Below, one piece after another: positions 16,724 through 26,964 of a stretch of DNA of 64,000 nucleotides. The DNA lies in NCBI GenBank assembly GCA_027490955.1, contig JAIXXB010000010.1:1-64000 (forward strand), read 5' to 3'. The position numbers were made by a program, and so were the translations under genes. This DNA comes from Rhodobacter sp. Lineage in GTDB: Bacteria; Pseudomonadota; Alphaproteobacteria; Rhodobacterales; Rhodobacteraceae. A model generated the notes under the pieces. The model was not told the DNA's origin and did no database searches. It saw nothing but the letters and a program-made list of their open reading frames with translations. The first letter of the stretch is position 1, and each line of letters opens with the position of its first letter.

Positions 16724-16897
16724 TGCCGCCCTCTCCTTTCGTGCAATTTTGCATCCAAAGGGATAAGATCGGGTAAAATTCGGCATTTAGGCCGAATTGT
16801 TGGCAAGTTCTGCCCTATTGCGCGCATTTTTTCGTCTTGCTTGCGCAACAACGCTGGCCATACTGCATTTAGCCCATGCTTGCAAAGGACTGCCGCG

Positions 16898-17656
16898 ATG
16901 CCCAAGACCCTTTTAGCTGCCCTAACAGCGCTTTTCCTGTCTGCGCCAAGTGCATATGCCTTTACGATGCCCGAAGACGAAGATGCGGCGCAATTTGTGA
17001 CATCAAATGTGATTGCCACATTTTACCACGAGTTGGGCCACGCTTTGATTGATGTCTTGCAATTCCCCGTCTTGGGCCGCGAAGAGGATGCTGCAGACGC
17101 TCTCTCTGCCTATTTGACGCACCAAATTTGGGAAGAGGATAGCGCCACTGTCATCGTGGCCGATAGTGCGAATGCCTACCTGCTTTATAATGCCGAGGCC
17201 GAGGCAAATGGCTATGAAACCGCCTATTGGGACGAGCATAGCCTTGATTTGCAACGCTATTATAATCTGGTCTGCCTGTTCTACGGCGCGGATCCCGCCG
17301 CGCGCGGCGACTTTGTGGCCGAATTTGAACTGCCTGAAAACCGCGCCGAGCGGTGCGAGGCCGAATTTGCGCAGGTAGATCAGGCTTGGGGCACATTGCT
17401 GGAGTCTGCCGAATACCAAGAAGGCGCAGCAGGTCTGGTGATGCAGGGGGATGCCAGCGATCCAATTGCAGCCATCCTTGCCGAAGAAGTGTCTGATTTT
17501 AACAAATCCTACAGCCTGCCGACCGAGGTTTTGGTCGAGGTGGCCCCCTGCGGCGAGGCGAACGCCTTTTACTACAGCGGCACATCGACCATCACGATCT
17601 GCACCGAATATGCCGAAGATTTGGCGCGCATTTACCAAACCCAGTTCGAAGAATGA
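16898..17656 (+). CDS. Exported DUF4344 putative metallopeptidase
   Basis: 252 residues. A signal peptide of about 21 residues ends at SAYA-FT. HELGH at residues 44-48 is a zincin-type HExxH motif, and the strongly acidic body with two late cysteines matches DUF4344, a family of predicted secreted metallopeptidases with no known substrate. The start at 16898 follows AAGGA by eight bases; an open frame further upstream has no features. Divergent from the EAL gene and followed after 187 bases by the sdh operon, whose operator lies just past its stop codon. Confidence 0.85.
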   Translation: MPKTLLAALTALFLSAPSAYAFTMPEDEDAAQFVTSNVIATFYHELGHALIDVLQFPVLGREEDAADALSAYLTHQIWEEDSATVIVADSANAYLLYNAEAEANGYETAYWDEHSLDLQRYYNLVCLFYGADPAARGDFVAEFELPENRAERCEAEFAQVDQAWGTLLESAEYQEGAAGLVMQGDASDPIAAILAEEVSDFNKSYSLPTEVLVEVAPCGEANAFYYSGTSTITICTEYAEDLARIYQTQFEE

Positions 17657-17670
17657 TGGCCTTGCGATTT

Positions 17671-17701
17671 TGTGATCACGCAAAAATTTTTTGTGATCAC
17701 A
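17671..17701. promoter_or_regulatory. Tandem palindromic operator upstream of sdhC
   Basis: Two copies of the palindrome TGTGATCAC(G/A), at 17671-17680 and 17692-17701, with centres exactly 21 bp apart, two turns of B-DNA. They are separated by an A5T6 tract. A-T runs also flank them. This geometry is typical of a dimeric repressor binding cooperatively to one face; the symmetric short half-site resembles sites of GntR/FadR-type regulators, though that is only a guess. Placed 143-173 bases before sdhC, it most likely controls the succinate dehydrogenase operon. Confidence 0.65.
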
Positions 17702-17843
17702 AACGCTGAATATTGATCCCCCGCCCCGTATTTCGCGGGGAATGTGGATGACACCGCAGATAATCGCGCTAATAAACATAACGACAGCCGCCGCATTGCA
17801 GCGTTCCCGCGCAAGGCAGCGCAAGCCGCAAAAAGGATGACCG

Positions 17844-18242
17844 ATGGCCGAAGTGAAATCTAGCAGTCCGCGCCGCGTTGAGCGCCCCTTGTCGCCGCAT
17901 TTGCAGATTTATCGCCCGCAGCTGACGGCGATCACCTCGATCCTGACGCGCATCACGGGCAATGCGCTGATTGTGGGTGTTCTTTTGGCGGTGTGGTGGC
18001 TGGCGGCTGCTGCTATTTCTGAGGATGCCTTCGCGCGCGCCGATGCCGTGGCCACAAGTTGGTTTGGCGACTTGGTGTTTTTGGGCAGTGCTTGGGCGAT
18101 TTGGTATCATTACCTTGCGGGCCTGCGGCATTTGTATTTCGACGCAGGCCACGGGCTGGATATTCCCACTGCGGAAAAACTGGGATGGGGCATGATCCTT
18201 GGGTCTGTTGTGCTGACTGTGCTGACTGTGATCATTGTTTAA
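17844..18242 (+). CDS. sdhC: Succinate dehydrogenase cytochrome b556 subunit
   Basis: 132 residues. Membrane anchor of complex II with three hydrophobic segments. RPLSPHLQIYRPQLTAITSILTRITG is the family signature around the quinone site and the first helix, and YHYLAGLRHLYFDAGHG contains the His that ligates haem b. First gene of sdhCDA-lpp-lpp-sdhB; sdhD follows ten bases after its stop. The upstream tandem palindrome at 17671-17701 is the likely control site. Confidence 0.96.
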   Translation: MAEVKSSSPRRVERPLSPHLQIYRPQLTAITSILTRITGNALIVGVLLAVWWLAAAAISEDAFARADAVATSWFGDLVFLGSAWAIWYHYLAGLRHLYFDAGHGLDIPTAEKLGWGMILGSVVLTVLTVIIV

Positions 18243-18252
18243 GGGGGCGGAT

Positions 18253-18624
18253 ATGCGCTATTTGACACCACGCAAACGGGCGATTGGCAAAGGCTCTGCT
18301 CATACGGGCACGCATCATCATTGGTCGATGACCATGTCCTCGGTTGCGCTGGCCTTTATGGTGCCCACATGGATGTATCTGTTCGGCAGTGCCTTGGGGC
18401 AAAGCCGCGCGGATGTGGTGGCAGCCTTTGCTCAGCCATTTACCGCCATCTTGACAGCGTTGATTTTGGTCGTTGGCATGCGCCACTTCGCCATGGGCGC
18501 CACCATTATGATCGAGGATTATTCGCGGGGAACGGCCCGCAAAATTTTGGTGATGTTTGTCACCTCTCTTGCCACTGTTATTGCTGCAACGGGGATATAT
18601 GCCCTGATCCGCATCGCCCTGTAA
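18253..18624 (+). CDS. sdhD: Succinate dehydrogenase hydrophobic membrane anchor
   Basis: 123 residues with three membrane segments. MRYLTPRKRAIGKGSAHTGTHHHW is the usual N-terminus of the alphaproteobacterial subunit, and RHFAMGATIMIEDY carries the haem-side His and quinone-side region. Start at 18253 is set by AAGGGGGC just upstream; an in-frame start at 18235 would overlap sdhC. Pairs with SdhC to hold SdhAB at the membrane and pass electrons to ubiquinone. Confidence 0.94.
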   Translation: MRYLTPRKRAIGKGSAHTGTHHHWSMTMSSVALAFMVPTWMYLFGSALGQSRADVVAAFAQPFTAILTALILVVGMRHFAMGATIMIEDYSRGTARKILVMFVTSLATVIAATGIYALIRIAL

Positions 18625-18645
18625 TAGACCTGTAAGGTATTGAAT

Positions 18646-20448
18646 ATGAACGCCTATCCCTATGAAGTGCATGATTATGACGTGGTGGTTGTCGGGGCTG
18701 GTGGTGCAGGTCTGCGCGCCACGCTTGGCATGGCCGAACAGGGCCTGCGCACTGCCTGCGTGACCAAAGTTTTCCCCACCCGCAGCCATACTGTTGCCGC
18801 CCAAGGTGGGATTGCGGCCAGCCTTGGCAATATGGGGCCAGACAGTTGGCAATGGCATATGTATGACACAGTGAAGGGCAGCGATTGGCTGGGCGACACC
18901 GATGCGATGGAGTACCTTGCCCGCGAAGCGCCCAAGGCGGTTTATGAACTTGAACATTACGGCGTGCCGTTTTCCCGCACCGAGGAGGGGAAAATTTACC
19001 AGCGCCCCTTTGGCGGCCATACGACCGAATTTGGCGAAGGCCCCCCCGTGCAGCGCACCTGCGCCGCTGCCGACCGCACAGGCCACGCCATCTTGCACAC
19101 GCTCTATGGGCAAAGCCTGAAAAACAATGCCGAGTTCTACATCGAATACTTCGCGCTGGATTTGATTATCACCGATGGCCGCTGCACGGGCGTTGTGGCG
19201 TGGAAATTGGATGACGGCACGATCCATGTGTTCAACGCCAAGATGGTGGTGCTGGCCACGGGCGGCTATGGGCGCGCCTATTTCAGCGCGACCTCTGCCC
19301 ATACCTGCACAGGCGATGGCGGCGGTATGGTGGCCCGCGCGGGCTTGCCGCTGCAGGATATGGAATTTGTGCAGTTTCACCCCACGGGCATCTACGGGTC
19401 GGGTTGCCTGATCACCGAAGGTGCGCGCGGCGAAGGTGGGTATTTGACGAATTCAGAAGGCGAGCGTTTTATGGAACGCTATGCCCCCCACTACAAAGAT
19501 TTGGCCCCGCGCGATTATGTCAGCCGCTGCATGACGATTGAAATCCGCGAAGGGCGTGGCGTAGGCCCGAGCAAAGACCATATCAGCCTGCATCTGAACC
19601 ATCTACCGCGCGAGGCGCTTGAACTGCGCTTGCCCGGCATCACCGAATCGGCGCGCATCTTTGCAGGGGTGGATTTGCACAAAGAACCGATCCCCGTTCT
19701 GCCGACGGTGCATTACAATATGGGCGGCATCCCAACCAATTATTGGGGCGAGGTTTTGAACCCCACCGCCGATAACCCAGATGCCGTCTTTCCAGGCCTT
19801 ATGGCTGTGGGCGAGGCAGGCTGCGCATCCGTGCATGGCGCCAATCGTTTGGGCAGCAACAGTTTGATCGATCTGGTTGTCTTTGGCCGTGCCGCCGCCA
19901 TTCGCGCGGGCGAAATTGTCAATCCAAAAGAACGCAACGCCGATCTAAACCGCGCCGAGGTGGACAAGGCCTTGGCACGCTTTGATGCCACGCGCCACGC
20001 AAAGGGCGCCGTTCCCACCGCAGAGTTGCGTCTGGATATGCAAAAAACCATGCAGGCCGATGCTGCCGTATTCCGCACTGAAAAAACCCTTTCTGCCGGC
20101 GTGGAAAAAATGGGCGCGATTGCAGGTAAGATGGCCGATATCAGGGTGACCGACCGCAGCATGGTTTGGAACAGTGATTTGATGGAAACGCTGGAATTGC
20201 AAAACCTGATGCCCAATGCGCTGGCCACCATCGTTGGTGCGCATGCACGCACTGAATCGCGCGGCGCGCATGCCCATGAGGATTATCCCACCCGCAACGA
20301 TGCGCAGTGGCGCAAGCATACGCTGGCCTATGTCGATGGCGCAAAGGTAAAGCTTGATTACCGCGCCGTGCATACCGCCCCGCTGACAGCAGAAAAGGAT
20401 GGCGGTATTTCCCTCGCGAAAATCGCCCCTGCCGAACGGAAATTCTGA
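18646..20448 (+). CDS. sdhA: Succinate dehydrogenase flavoprotein subunit
   Basis: 600 residues, normal length. Oxidises succinate to fumarate in the TCA cycle with covalently bound [20 protein letters not shown] is the FAD fold, [12 protein letters not shown] carries the His for covalent FAD attachment, and [21 protein letters not shown] and the late [10 protein letters not shown] block are diagnostic. ATG at 18646 follows AAGG by eight bases; a TTG two codons earlier is an unlikely start. The stop overlaps the start of the next small lipoprotein gene by one base (TGATG). Confidence 0.98.
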   Translation: MNAYPYEVHDYDVVVVGAGGAGLRATLGMAEQGLRTACVTKVFPTRSHTVAAQGGIAASLGNMGPDSWQWHMYDTVKGSDWLGDTDAMEYLAREAPKAVYELEHYGVPFSRTEEGKIYQRPFGGHTTEFGEGPPVQRTCAAADRTGHAILHTLYGQSLKNNAEFYIEYFALDLIITDGRCTGVVAWKLDDGTIHVFNAKMVVLATGGYGRAYFSATSAHTCTGDGGGMVARAGLPLQDMEFVQFHPTGIYGSGCLITEGARGEGGYLTNSEGERFMERYAPHYKDLAPRDYVSRCMTIEIREGRGVGPSKDHISLHLNHLPREALELRLPGITESARIFAGVDLHKEPIPVLPTVHYNMGGIPTNYWGEVLNPTADNPDAVFPGLMAVGEAGCASVHGANRLGSNSLIDLVVFGRAAAIRAGEIVNPKERNADLNRAEVDKALARFDATRHAKGAVPTAELRLDMQKTMQADAAVFRTEKTLSAGVEKMGAIAGKMADIRVTDRSMVWNSDLMETLELQNLMPNALATIVGAHARTESRGAHAHEDYPTRNDAQWRKHTLAYVDGAKVKLDYRAVHTAPLTAEKDGGISLAKIAPAERKF

Positions 20449-20774
20449 TGCGCGCACTAGCAACTTTTGCCGCTGCCATGCTGGTACTTGCCGCCTGCAA
20501 CCCGATGGAACTGGCCAACGCAGCCACCAAACGGGCGGCAGAGCAAGTGATTGTGACTGTGCTGTTGCAAGAGTTGCCCGCCCCCGTGGCGCAATCGGCC
20601 GCGAGTTGCATCGTGGCCGCAGCAAGCCCCGAAGAATTGCGCGCCATCGCCGCCGACATAGGCGTGATGGCTGGCACGCAAACTGTTGAAAATATTCGCA
20701 ATCTGGCACTGCGCCCGCAAGCGGTGCAGTGTTTTGTGGCCTCGTCCGTCCCCGCCCTTGCTCAAGGAATATGA
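20448..20774 (+). CDS. Small predicted lipoprotein within the sdh operon
   Basis: 108 residues. A short signal sequence ends in the lipobox LAAC (C17), so the mature protein should be lipid-anchored. The rest is a helical Ala-rich stretch with two further Cys (ASCIVAA and QCFVAS). It starts within the sdhA stop codon and so is translationally coupled to it. I do not recognise a characterised family. Similar small open frames between sdhA and sdhB occur in Rhodobacteraceae, so it is probably a conserved accessory gene rather than an accident; a role in complex II is only suggested by position. Confidence 0.75.
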   Translation: MRALATFAAAMLVLAACNPMELANAATKRAAEQVIVTVLLQELPAPVAQSAASCIVAAASPEELRAIAADIGVMAGTQTVENIRNLALRPQAVQCFVASSVPALAQGI

Positions 20775-20775
20775 T

Positions 20776-21060
20776 ATGCGTGCAGCCTTGCTCCTTGTTC
20801 CAATCGTTCTGATGTCTTGCGGCCCAGTCTCGTTGCCGCAGGCCGAGCGTGCCTGCGTGGAGCGCGCGCGCCTTGCCGAAAAACCGAAAGCCGAGGTATT
20901 TATCGGCATAAACAACAAGGGTGAAGTGCTGCGCGGTGGCAGTTTCGGCGTTTCAACCGACTATCTGGCGGGGCGCGACCCTGCTGCGGTTTACACCCAA
21001 TGTGTCAAATCCCGTTCAGGCCAATTTCCAACCCGCAGCTATACCGAATTTCCGCGCTAA
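20776..21060 (+). CDS. Second small predicted lipoprotein within the sdh operon
   Basis: 94 residues. Signal sequence MRAALLLVPIVLMSC with a lipobox-type Cys at 15, then about 75 mature residues with two more Cys, a VFIGINNKGEVLRGGSFGV beta-rich segment and a DYLAGRDPAAVYTQCV segment. Starts one base after the stop of the preceding lipoprotein and has AAGGA seven bases before the ATG. The open frame continues upstream to 20686 but that part is antisense-like and lacks a signal sequence. Function unknown. Confidence 0.75.
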   Translation: MRAALLLVPIVLMSCGPVSLPQAERACVERARLAEKPKAEVFIGINNKGEVLRGGSFGVSTDYLAGRDPAAVYTQCVKSRSGQFPTRSYTEFPR

Positions 21061-21099
21061 ACGCGCGCCAATACCCGTGCAGATCAAAGGATAATACCC

Positions 21100-21876
21100 A
21101 TGGTTCAGTTTACCCTTCCGAAAAACAGCAAAATCCGCACGGGCAAAACTTGGCCAAAGCCCGAGGGCAAAAACGTCCGCAAATTTCAGATTTACCGCTG
21201 GTCGCCTGATGATGGCGAAAACCCGCGCGTGGATACCTATTTCGTGGATATGGGCACCTGCGGGCCAATGGTTCTGGACGCGCTGATCAAGATCAAGAAC
21301 GAGATTGATCCAACCTTGACCTTCCGCCGTTCCTGCCGCGAGGGGATTTGCGGCTCTTGCGCGATGAACATTGACGGGATCAATACACTGGCCTGCATCT
21401 ACGGGCTGGACGAGGTGAAGGGCGATGTCAAAATCTATCCGCTGCCGCATATGCCCGTGATCAAAGACTTGATTCCCGATCTGACACATTTCTACGCCCA
21501 GCACGCATCAATCATGCCGTGGCTGGAAACCAAAACCAACCGCCCCGCCAAAGAATGGCGCCAGTCCATCGAAGACCGCTCCAAGCTGGACGGGCTTTAT
21601 GAATGCGTGATGTGCGCGTCCTGTAGCACATCCTGCCCATCCTATTGGTGGAATGGGGATAAATATCTTGGGCCCGCAGCGCTGTTGCACGCCTATCGCT
21701 GGATCATCGACAGCCGCGATGAGGCCACGGGCGAGCGTTTGGATGATCTGGAAGATCCGTTCAAACTCTATCGCTGCCACACCATCATGAATTGCACAAA
21801 GACCTGCCCCAAAGGGCTGAACCCTGCCGCAGCCATCGCCGCAATTAAGGGGATGATGGTCAATCGGGTGGTCTAG
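21100..21876 (+). CDS. sdhB: Succinate dehydrogenase iron-sulfur subunit
   Basis: 258 residues. Carries the 2Fe-2S, 4Fe-4S and 3Fe-4S clusters that lead electrons from FAD to quinone. The ferredoxin-type cysteines are in [16 protein letters not shown] and LAC, the later ones in [17 protein letters not shown] and [17 protein letters not shown]. Separated from sdhA by the two lipoprotein genes, which is unusual for gammaproteobacteria but seen in this order. Ends six bases before the convergent aldo/keto reductase. Confidence 0.98.
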   Translation: MVQFTLPKNSKIRTGKTWPKPEGKNVRKFQIYRWSPDDGENPRVDTYFVDMGTCGPMVLDALIKIKNEIDPTLTFRRSCREGICGSCAMNIDGINTLACIYGLDEVKGDVKIYPLPHMPVIKDLIPDLTHFYAQHASIMPWLETKTNRPAKEWRQSIEDRSKLDGLYECVMCASCSTSCPSYWWNGDKYLGPAALLHAYRWIIDSRDEATGERLDDLEDPFKLYRCHTIMNCTKTCPKGLNPAAAIAAIKGMMVNRVV

Positions 21877-21882
21877 CGCTCG

Positions 21883-22851
21883 CTAGCAATATCTTTCAAT
21901 CGCCATGGTCTGGTGATCGCCATAGCGGTCACCTTCGGCAAAGCCGACGGGTAAGATCGCCTCTACCTCTGCGATATCCCTTGGGGTAAATGTTATTCCC
22001 TGCACCCAATGGCGCAGGTTGTTTGCGCGGCGCGTGCCCGGAATGGGGATCAGATGATCGCCCTGCGCCAGCACCCATGCCAGCGCCACTGCCGATGTAT
22101 GCCAGCCCCGCGCCGCGCACCACGCGCGAAAGATGTTGATTTTGGCAGTATTGGCGGAAAAATTCGGCTCCATAAATCGCGGATTGGTGCTGCGAAACCC
22201 GTCAGTGGGTTGGGGCAGGGGCACATCGCCCAGCATGCCCCGCGCCAGCGGCGAAAAGGGGATAAAGGCCACGCCAAGGCGCGCGCATTCCTGAATCATC
22301 CCCAGCTCTGCCTGCCGTGTCCACAGCGAGTATTCATTCTGCACCGCCATGCAGGGATGAATCGCATGGGCCGCGCGCAGCGTGTAAGGCGCAATTTCCG
22401 ACATGCCATAGCCGCCGATTTTCCCCTCTTCGATCAGCCGCGCCAATGTGCCGATGACCTCTTCCAAAGGGCGCGCATGTTCGCGGCGGTGGATATAGAA
22501 CAGATCGACATGGTCGCGGCCAAGGCGCCGCAGCGATGCCTCTAATTCTTGGCGTAAATGGCGTTCAGAGTTATCGATACGGCGCTCTGGGTCAAAGATA
22601 TAGCTGGCTTTGGTGGCCAGAACGACATTGGGGCGGCGCGTGGCCATCCATTTTCCCAGAACCGTTTCCGATATGCCCATGCCGTAAATGTTGGCGGTAT
22701 CGATATGGGTGATGCCCGCCTCATACATCGCGTCCAAACAGGTTAGGCTTTCGGTTTCGTCCGTGGGGCCAAACAGCCCGCCCAGCGACATCGCGCCAAA
22801 GCCGATCTCGCCGACCATCGGGCCATTGGCCCCAAGCTGCCGCTGTCTCAT
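21883..22851 (-). CDS. Aldo/keto reductase
   Basis: 322 residues. NADPH-dependent carbonyl reductase with a TIM barrel. Catalytic tetrad positions are visible: Asp in HIDTANIYG, Tyr in the same block, Lys in VVLATKAS, and His in LFYIHRRE. The C-terminal [15 protein letters not shown] is the cofactor phosphate-binding part. The ATG at 22851 overlaps the deoD stop by four bases (ATGA), so the two are probably one transcript. Substrate unknown; the YhdN/Gcy-like subfamily is broad. Confidence 0.92.
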   Translation of the reverse strand: MRQRQLGANGPMVGEIGFGAMSLGGLFGPTDETESLTCLDAMYEAGITHIDTANIYGMGISETVLGKWMATRRPNVVLATKASYIFDPERRIDNSERHLRQELEASLRRLGRDHVDLFYIHRREHARPLEEVIGTLARLIEEGKIGGYGMSEIAPYTLRAAHAIHPCMAVQNEYSLWTRQAELGMIQECARLGVAFIPFSPLARGMLGDVPLPQPTDGFRSTNPRFMEPNFSANTAKINIFRAWCAARGWHTSAVALAWVLAQGDHLIPIPGTRRANNLRHWVQGITFTPRDIAEVEAILPVGFAEGDRYGDHQTMAIERYC

Positions 22852-23561
22852 GGCGCGCCCTCGAACGCGGCCTTCAGCGCGCATTCCACCATCGCGCCAA
22901 AGCTGCGTTCGCGCTCGATAGCTGGCAATGCCTCTCCGGTCAGCAGATGGTCAGAAATGGTCAGCACGGCCAGCGCGCGGCGGCCATGGCGGGCGGCAAG
23001 AGTGTAAAGCTCTGCTGCCTCCATTTCCACACATAGCGTGCCGTGGCGCTGCAACTGCTCGCCCAGATCGGGGCGCTCGTCATAGAAAGTGTCAGACGAA
23101 TAAATCCCGCCCACATGCACGGGAACACCGATGTCTTGCGCTGCGCGATGCGCCGCCAGCAGCAGGCCGAAATCGGCGCAGGGGGCAAAGTTCAACTCGC
23201 GAAAGATGCTGGCCGAAGGGCTGCCGCAGGTGCTGGCTGTTTGCGCCAGCACCACATCGCGCACCTTGACATGGGGCTGCATGCCGCCTGCAGACCCAAT
23301 ACGGATCAGCGTTTGCGCGCCATAGTCGCGGATCAACTCATTGGCGTAAATCGACAGGCTGGGCATGCCCATGCCGCTGCCATGGATTGTGACGCGATGC
23401 CCGCGCCAAGTGCCCGTATAGCCCAGCATCCCGCGCACTTCGTTTACCAGAACAGGGTTGTCCAGATAGGTTTGCGCCGCCCAGCGCGCGCGATAAGGAT
23501 CGCCCGGAAGCAGAACTGTGGGGGCAATATCGCCTGCCTTCGCGCCGATATGATGGGTCAT
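22848..23561 (-). CDS. deoD: Purine nucleoside phosphorylase, DeoD type
   Basis: 237 residues. Splits purine (deoxy)nucleosides with phosphate into base and pentose-1-phosphate. [13 protein letters not shown] is the N-terminal phosphate-binding region, [16 protein letters not shown] and RIGSAGG the central parts, VEMEAAELY the ribose-binding part, and [10 protein letters not shown] carries the catalytic Asp. The start at 23561 follows GGAGG by five bases. It forms an overlapping pair with the aldo/keto reductase and is divergent from the GH3 gene. Confidence 0.95.
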   Translation of the reverse strand: MTHHIGAKAGDIAPTVLLPGDPYRARWAAQTYLDNPVLVNEVRGMLGYTGTWRGHRVTIHGSGMGMPSLSIYANELIRDYGAQTLIRIGSAGGMQPHVKVRDVVLAQTASTCGSPSASIFRELNFAPCADFGLLLAAHRAAQDIGVPVHVGGIYSSDTFYDERPDLGEQLQRHGTLCVEMEAAELYTLAARHGRRALAVLTISDHLLTGEALPAIERERSFGAMVECALKAAFEGAP

Positions 23562-23689
23562 GACATCCTCCGTTTGCAGCAAGCTAACCCAGTCGCGCGC
23601 GCCCTGAAAGACGCAAAATGGGGTGGCTAAATCGTTGCAGATGGCAAAGTTACAGCCTAAGCAGGGCCAGTTAGGGCAGGGGGGCTGGG

Positions 23690-26140
23690 ATGAGTGCAGA
23701 TCAGGTTGAGGCGCGGGTAGAGGCGATTATGTCAGGGCTGACGCTGGCGCAGGCTGTCTCCTTGCTGTCTGGCGCGGATTTCTGGTCGGTGCAAGCTGAC
23801 CCTGCCCTTGGCCTTGGCGCGCTGCGCGTCACCGATGGGCCCAATGGCGCACGCGGTGGCGGCAGCCTGATTGGGGGCGTGAAAACTGCAGCCTTTCCCG
23901 TGGGCATTGCGCTGGGGGCCACGTGGAACCCCGATTTGGCCCGCGAAATTGGTGCGGCGCTTGCCGCCCAAGTTAAATCCAAAAATGCCCATGTGCTGCT
24001 GGCCCCCACTGTGAATATCCAGCGCAGCGTGACCAATGGGCGCAATTTTGAATGCTATTCCGAAGACCCTGTGCTGACGGCGGAACTGGCCGTTGCCTAT
24101 ATTGCGGGCCTGCAAGAAAACGGCATCTCCGCCACGATCAAACATTTTGCAGGCAATGAAAGCGAGATTGAGCGTACAACTATTTCTTCCAATATCGACG
24201 AGCGTTCCTTGCGTGAGGTCTATCTGATCCCGTTCGAAGCGGCAGTTAAGCGCGGCAAAACATGGGGGATCATGTCCTCGTATAACAAACTAAACGGCAC
24301 CTATGCTGCCGAAAACCATTGGCTGCTGACCGAGGTTTTGCGTGGCGATTGGGGCTATGACGGCATTGTCATGTCAGACTGGTTTGGCAGCCGCACGACT
24401 GCGCCCACCGTCAATGCGGGTTTGGATTTGGAAATGCCTGGCCCGACGCGTGACCGTGGGGAACAGCTGCTGGCCGCCGTGGCTGCGGGCGAGGTGTTGC
24501 CCGAGACGGTGATGCTGCGCGCGCGCGCAATGCTGCGCCTGATGGCGCGGGTAGGCAGTTTGGATGACCACCGCCCGTTTCAAGAGACTGCCCATTCCAC
24601 CCCCGCGCTGTCGGCCCTGATCCGCCGCGCTGGGGCAGAGAGCATCGTCATGCTGAAAAATGAAGGTGGCCTTTTGCCCCTGCCGAAAACGGGCACGCTG
24701 GCACTTATTGGCCCCAATGCGAAAACGGCGCAGATCATGGGCGGCGGATCAGCGCAATTGAACCCACATTACGCGGTATCGCCCTTTGATGGGTTGGCTG
24801 CGGCCGTTGGCGCGCATACCCTCACCTATGCGCAGGGCTGCACCAACCATCGGTGGGAACCACTTTTGCAAGGCCCGCTGACAGTAGAGTTCTTTGCGGG
24901 TCGCGCCTTGCAGGGCCCTGTTTTGGCCAGTGAAACGATGGACAGCGCCGAGGCGTTTTGGATACCGCCATTGGCAGGCGGCGCTGTGGATCCTGCCAAT
25001 TTTTCGGCCCGTATGCGCGGCACTTTCACCCCCGATCAGGGCGGCACCCACCGCGTCGGGGCCGTGGCCGCAGGCTTTGCACGCGTTTATGTGAATGGCC
25101 ATCTTGTTGCAAATGCTTGGGACGGCTGGACAAAGGGCCGCACCTTTTTCGAAGAGGGTTGTGACGAGGTTGTGGGCGAGATTGATCTTGCCGCAGGCAA
25201 GCCGGCCGAAGTGGTGATCGAATTTGCCAATCGCCCTGCCGATAATCTGGTCTTTTCGGCGCTGCGCATTGGCATTGGCCGCCCGATGGGTGATGGTGAC
25301 ATCGCCGAAGCGGCCCGTGTCGCGTCCAGCGCTGACCGCGCCGTTGTGTTTGTGGGCCGCAATGCACAGTGGGATACCGAAGGCTCTGATCTGGAACACA
25401 TCCGTCTGCCAGGCCGTCAGGACGAACTTGTTGCAGCCGTGCTAAAGGCCAATCCAAAGACAGTGATTGTGCTGCAAACGGGCGGGCCAGTGGAAATGCC
25501 GTGGCTGGGTGCCGCGCCTGCCGTGCTGCAGGCATGGTATGGCGGGCAGGAAACGGGCAACGCCATTGCCGATGTGCTGCTGGGTCTGGCCGAACCCAAA
25601 GGTCGGCTGGCCCAAACCTTTCCGCGCCGCTGGAGCGACAATCCAACCCATTCCCAAGATGGCGAGATTTATCCCGGATTGAACGGCCAAGTGCGTTATG
25701 AAGAAGGGGTGTTCATCGGCTATCGCCACTATGATCGCCATGGCGTGGCCCCGTTGTTTCCCTTTGGCTTTGGCCTGACATATACCGAATTCACCCTGAC
25801 GAACCTGCATATCGGCGCAGATTTGCAGGCATGGGTCACAATATCCAACACAGGCCCGCAGGCGGGCACGGCGGTGGTGCAACTGTATGTCTCCCGACAA
25901 AAAGCCCCCATTCAGCGCCCAGAAAAGGAACTGAAAGCCTTTGCCAAAGTGGAACTTGCCGCAGGCGCGGTGCGGCAGATATGCCTGCCCTTGACCGCCC
26001 GTGATTTTGCCTATTGGGACATGGGCGCGCGGGGCTGGCATGTGGCGGCAGGGCGTTACGCGGTGCATGCTGGACTGTCCGCTTTGGATATTCAGGCCAG
26101 CGCCGATATCGCATTAGAAGAAATGCGCATCGCACCTTAG
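23690..26140 (+). CDS. GH3 beta-glucosidase with PA14 insertion
   Basis: 816 residues, no signal peptide, so probably cytoplasmic. N-terminal GH3 barrel with KHFAGNE and the nucleophile Asp230 in GIVMSDW. The second alpha/beta domain begins at about 310 ([21 protein letters not shown]) and resumes after a PA14-like insertion at about 390-530 ([28 protein letters not shown]). The C-terminal fibronectin-like domain carries VQLYVS. This layout is that of GH3 beta-glucosidases that cut oligoglucosides from cellobiose, sophorose or plant glucosides. No transporter gene stands beside it. Confidence 0.95.
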   Translation: MSADQVEARVEAIMSGLTLAQAVSLLSGADFWSVQADPALGLGALRVTDGPNGARGGGSLIGGVKTAAFPVGIALGATWNPDLAREIGAALAAQVKSKNAHVLLAPTVNIQRSVTNGRNFECYSEDPVLTAELAVAYIAGLQENGISATIKHFAGNESEIERTTISSNIDERSLREVYLIPFEAAVKRGKTWGIMSSYNKLNGTYAAENHWLLTEVLRGDWGYDGIVMSDWFGSRTTAPTVNAGLDLEMPGPTRDRGEQLLAAVAAGEVLPETVMLRARAMLRLMARVGSLDDHRPFQETAHSTPALSALIRRAGAESIVMLKNEGGLLPLPKTGTLALIGPNAKTAQIMGGGSAQLNPHYAVSPFDGLAAAVGAHTLTYAQGCTNHRWEPLLQGPLTVEFFAGRALQGPVLASETMDSAEAFWIPPLAGGAVDPANFSARMRGTFTPDQGGTHRVGAVAAGFARVYVNGHLVANAWDGWTKGRTFFEEGCDEVVGEIDLAAGKPAEVVIEFANRPADNLVFSALRIGIGRPMGDGDIAEAARVASSADRAVVFVGRNAQWDTEGSDLEHIRLPGRQDELVAAVLKANPKTVIVLQTGGPVEMPWLGAAPAVLQAWYGGQETGNAIADVLLGLAEPKGRLAQTFPRRWSDNPTHSQDGEIYPGLNGQVRYEEGVFIGYRHYDRHGVAPLFPFGFGLTYTEFTLTNLHIGADLQAWVTISNTGPQAGTAVVQLYVSRQKAPIQRPEKELKAFAKVELAAGAVRQICLPLTARDFAYWDMGARGWHVAAGRYAVHAGLSALDIQASADIALEEMRIAP

Positions 26141-26208
26141 CGCATTGCGTGTGCGCCTTTGCCCCGTTAGCATGCGACGAAAGGCAGCACGTGGGATGGG
26201 GCAGGGGC

Positions 26209-26964
26209 ATGGTGCCGACCATTGATTTGGTGATGATTTGTGGGCGCAGGCCCAGCCTTTTGTCGCAAACCTTGGCCAGCTTTGGTGCAAGAATGTTTCC
26301 GCATTTCCCCTTTGCCAATGTGATCGCCAATATCGACCCCTTCATGGGTGATGGCGCAGCAGGTGACGCGTGCGAGACGTTGCTGCGCATGGCATTTGCC
26401 CAAAGCGCAGCGCAACTGCAGATTTTTCGCCCCGAAACGGCTGGCTTTGCCGCCGCCGTGCAGCGGGCGTGGCGGGCGACGACATCTGAATTTGTGTTCC
26501 ATCTGGAAGATGATTGGATAGCCCGCGAGGACATCACGCCCCAGCCGTTTTTTGATCTGTTGGCCCCAGACGATGTGCAGGCGGTGACCTTGGTCTGCGC
26601 CACCAAACACACACGCGGCTTGCCGCAGCAAACCTATCGCCGCATCACCCGCAGCCCGCGCGGATACATTGTGAAAGACGAATTGATAAACGCCTTTTCC
26701 ACATCACCTGGCATGTTCAAAGGCCCGTTTTTGCGTGCGGCGGCTGAGCTTTTGGATATAGGCCTTGATCCTGAAAAGCAGTTCTTCAAAGGGTTAAACC
26801 CCGCGCTGGAAGAATTGGCATTGCCCTATCGCTGCATGTTTTTGCGCGGGGCAAACGCGCGTGATGCAATCGAAGATATTGGCCGCGATTATCGCGACCA
26901 ACTGGGCCTGAAAAAGCTTTTGGTTGATGGGCAGGCAGTATGGCAGCCCAGCACGCCCGAATGA
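26209..26964 (+). CDS. Glycosyltransferase-like protein (GT-A fold, predicted)
   Basis: 251 residues. TIDLVMICGRRPSLLSQTLASF at the N-terminus resembles the start of GT2-type sugar transferases, and FVFHLEDDW (E100-D102) looks like their acidic metal motif. The later FSTSPGMFKGPFLRAAAELLD and the C-terminus are not assigned. The ATG at 26209 is used; a GTG at 26191 in the same frame is possible. It begins 68 bases after the GH3 gene and ends on the base before the stop of the convergent mutase gene. Target unknown. Confidence 0.65.
   Translation: MVPTIDLVMICGRRPSLLSQTLASFGARMFPHFPFANVIANIDPFMGDGAAGDACETLLRMAFAQSAAQLQIFRPETAGFAAAVQRAWRATTSEFVFHLEDDWIAREDITPQPFFDLLAPDDVQAVTLVCATKHTRGLPQQTYRRITRSPRGYIVKDELINAFSTSPGMFKGPFLRAAAELLDIGLDPEKQFFKGLNPALEELALPYRCMFLRGANARDAIEDIGRDYRDQLGLKKLLVDGQAVWQPSTPE

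Noticed and set aside
18232-19380. A 382-residue minus-strand open frame across sdhD and sdhA
   Set aside because: Antisense to two highly conserved genes and without any recognisable domain.
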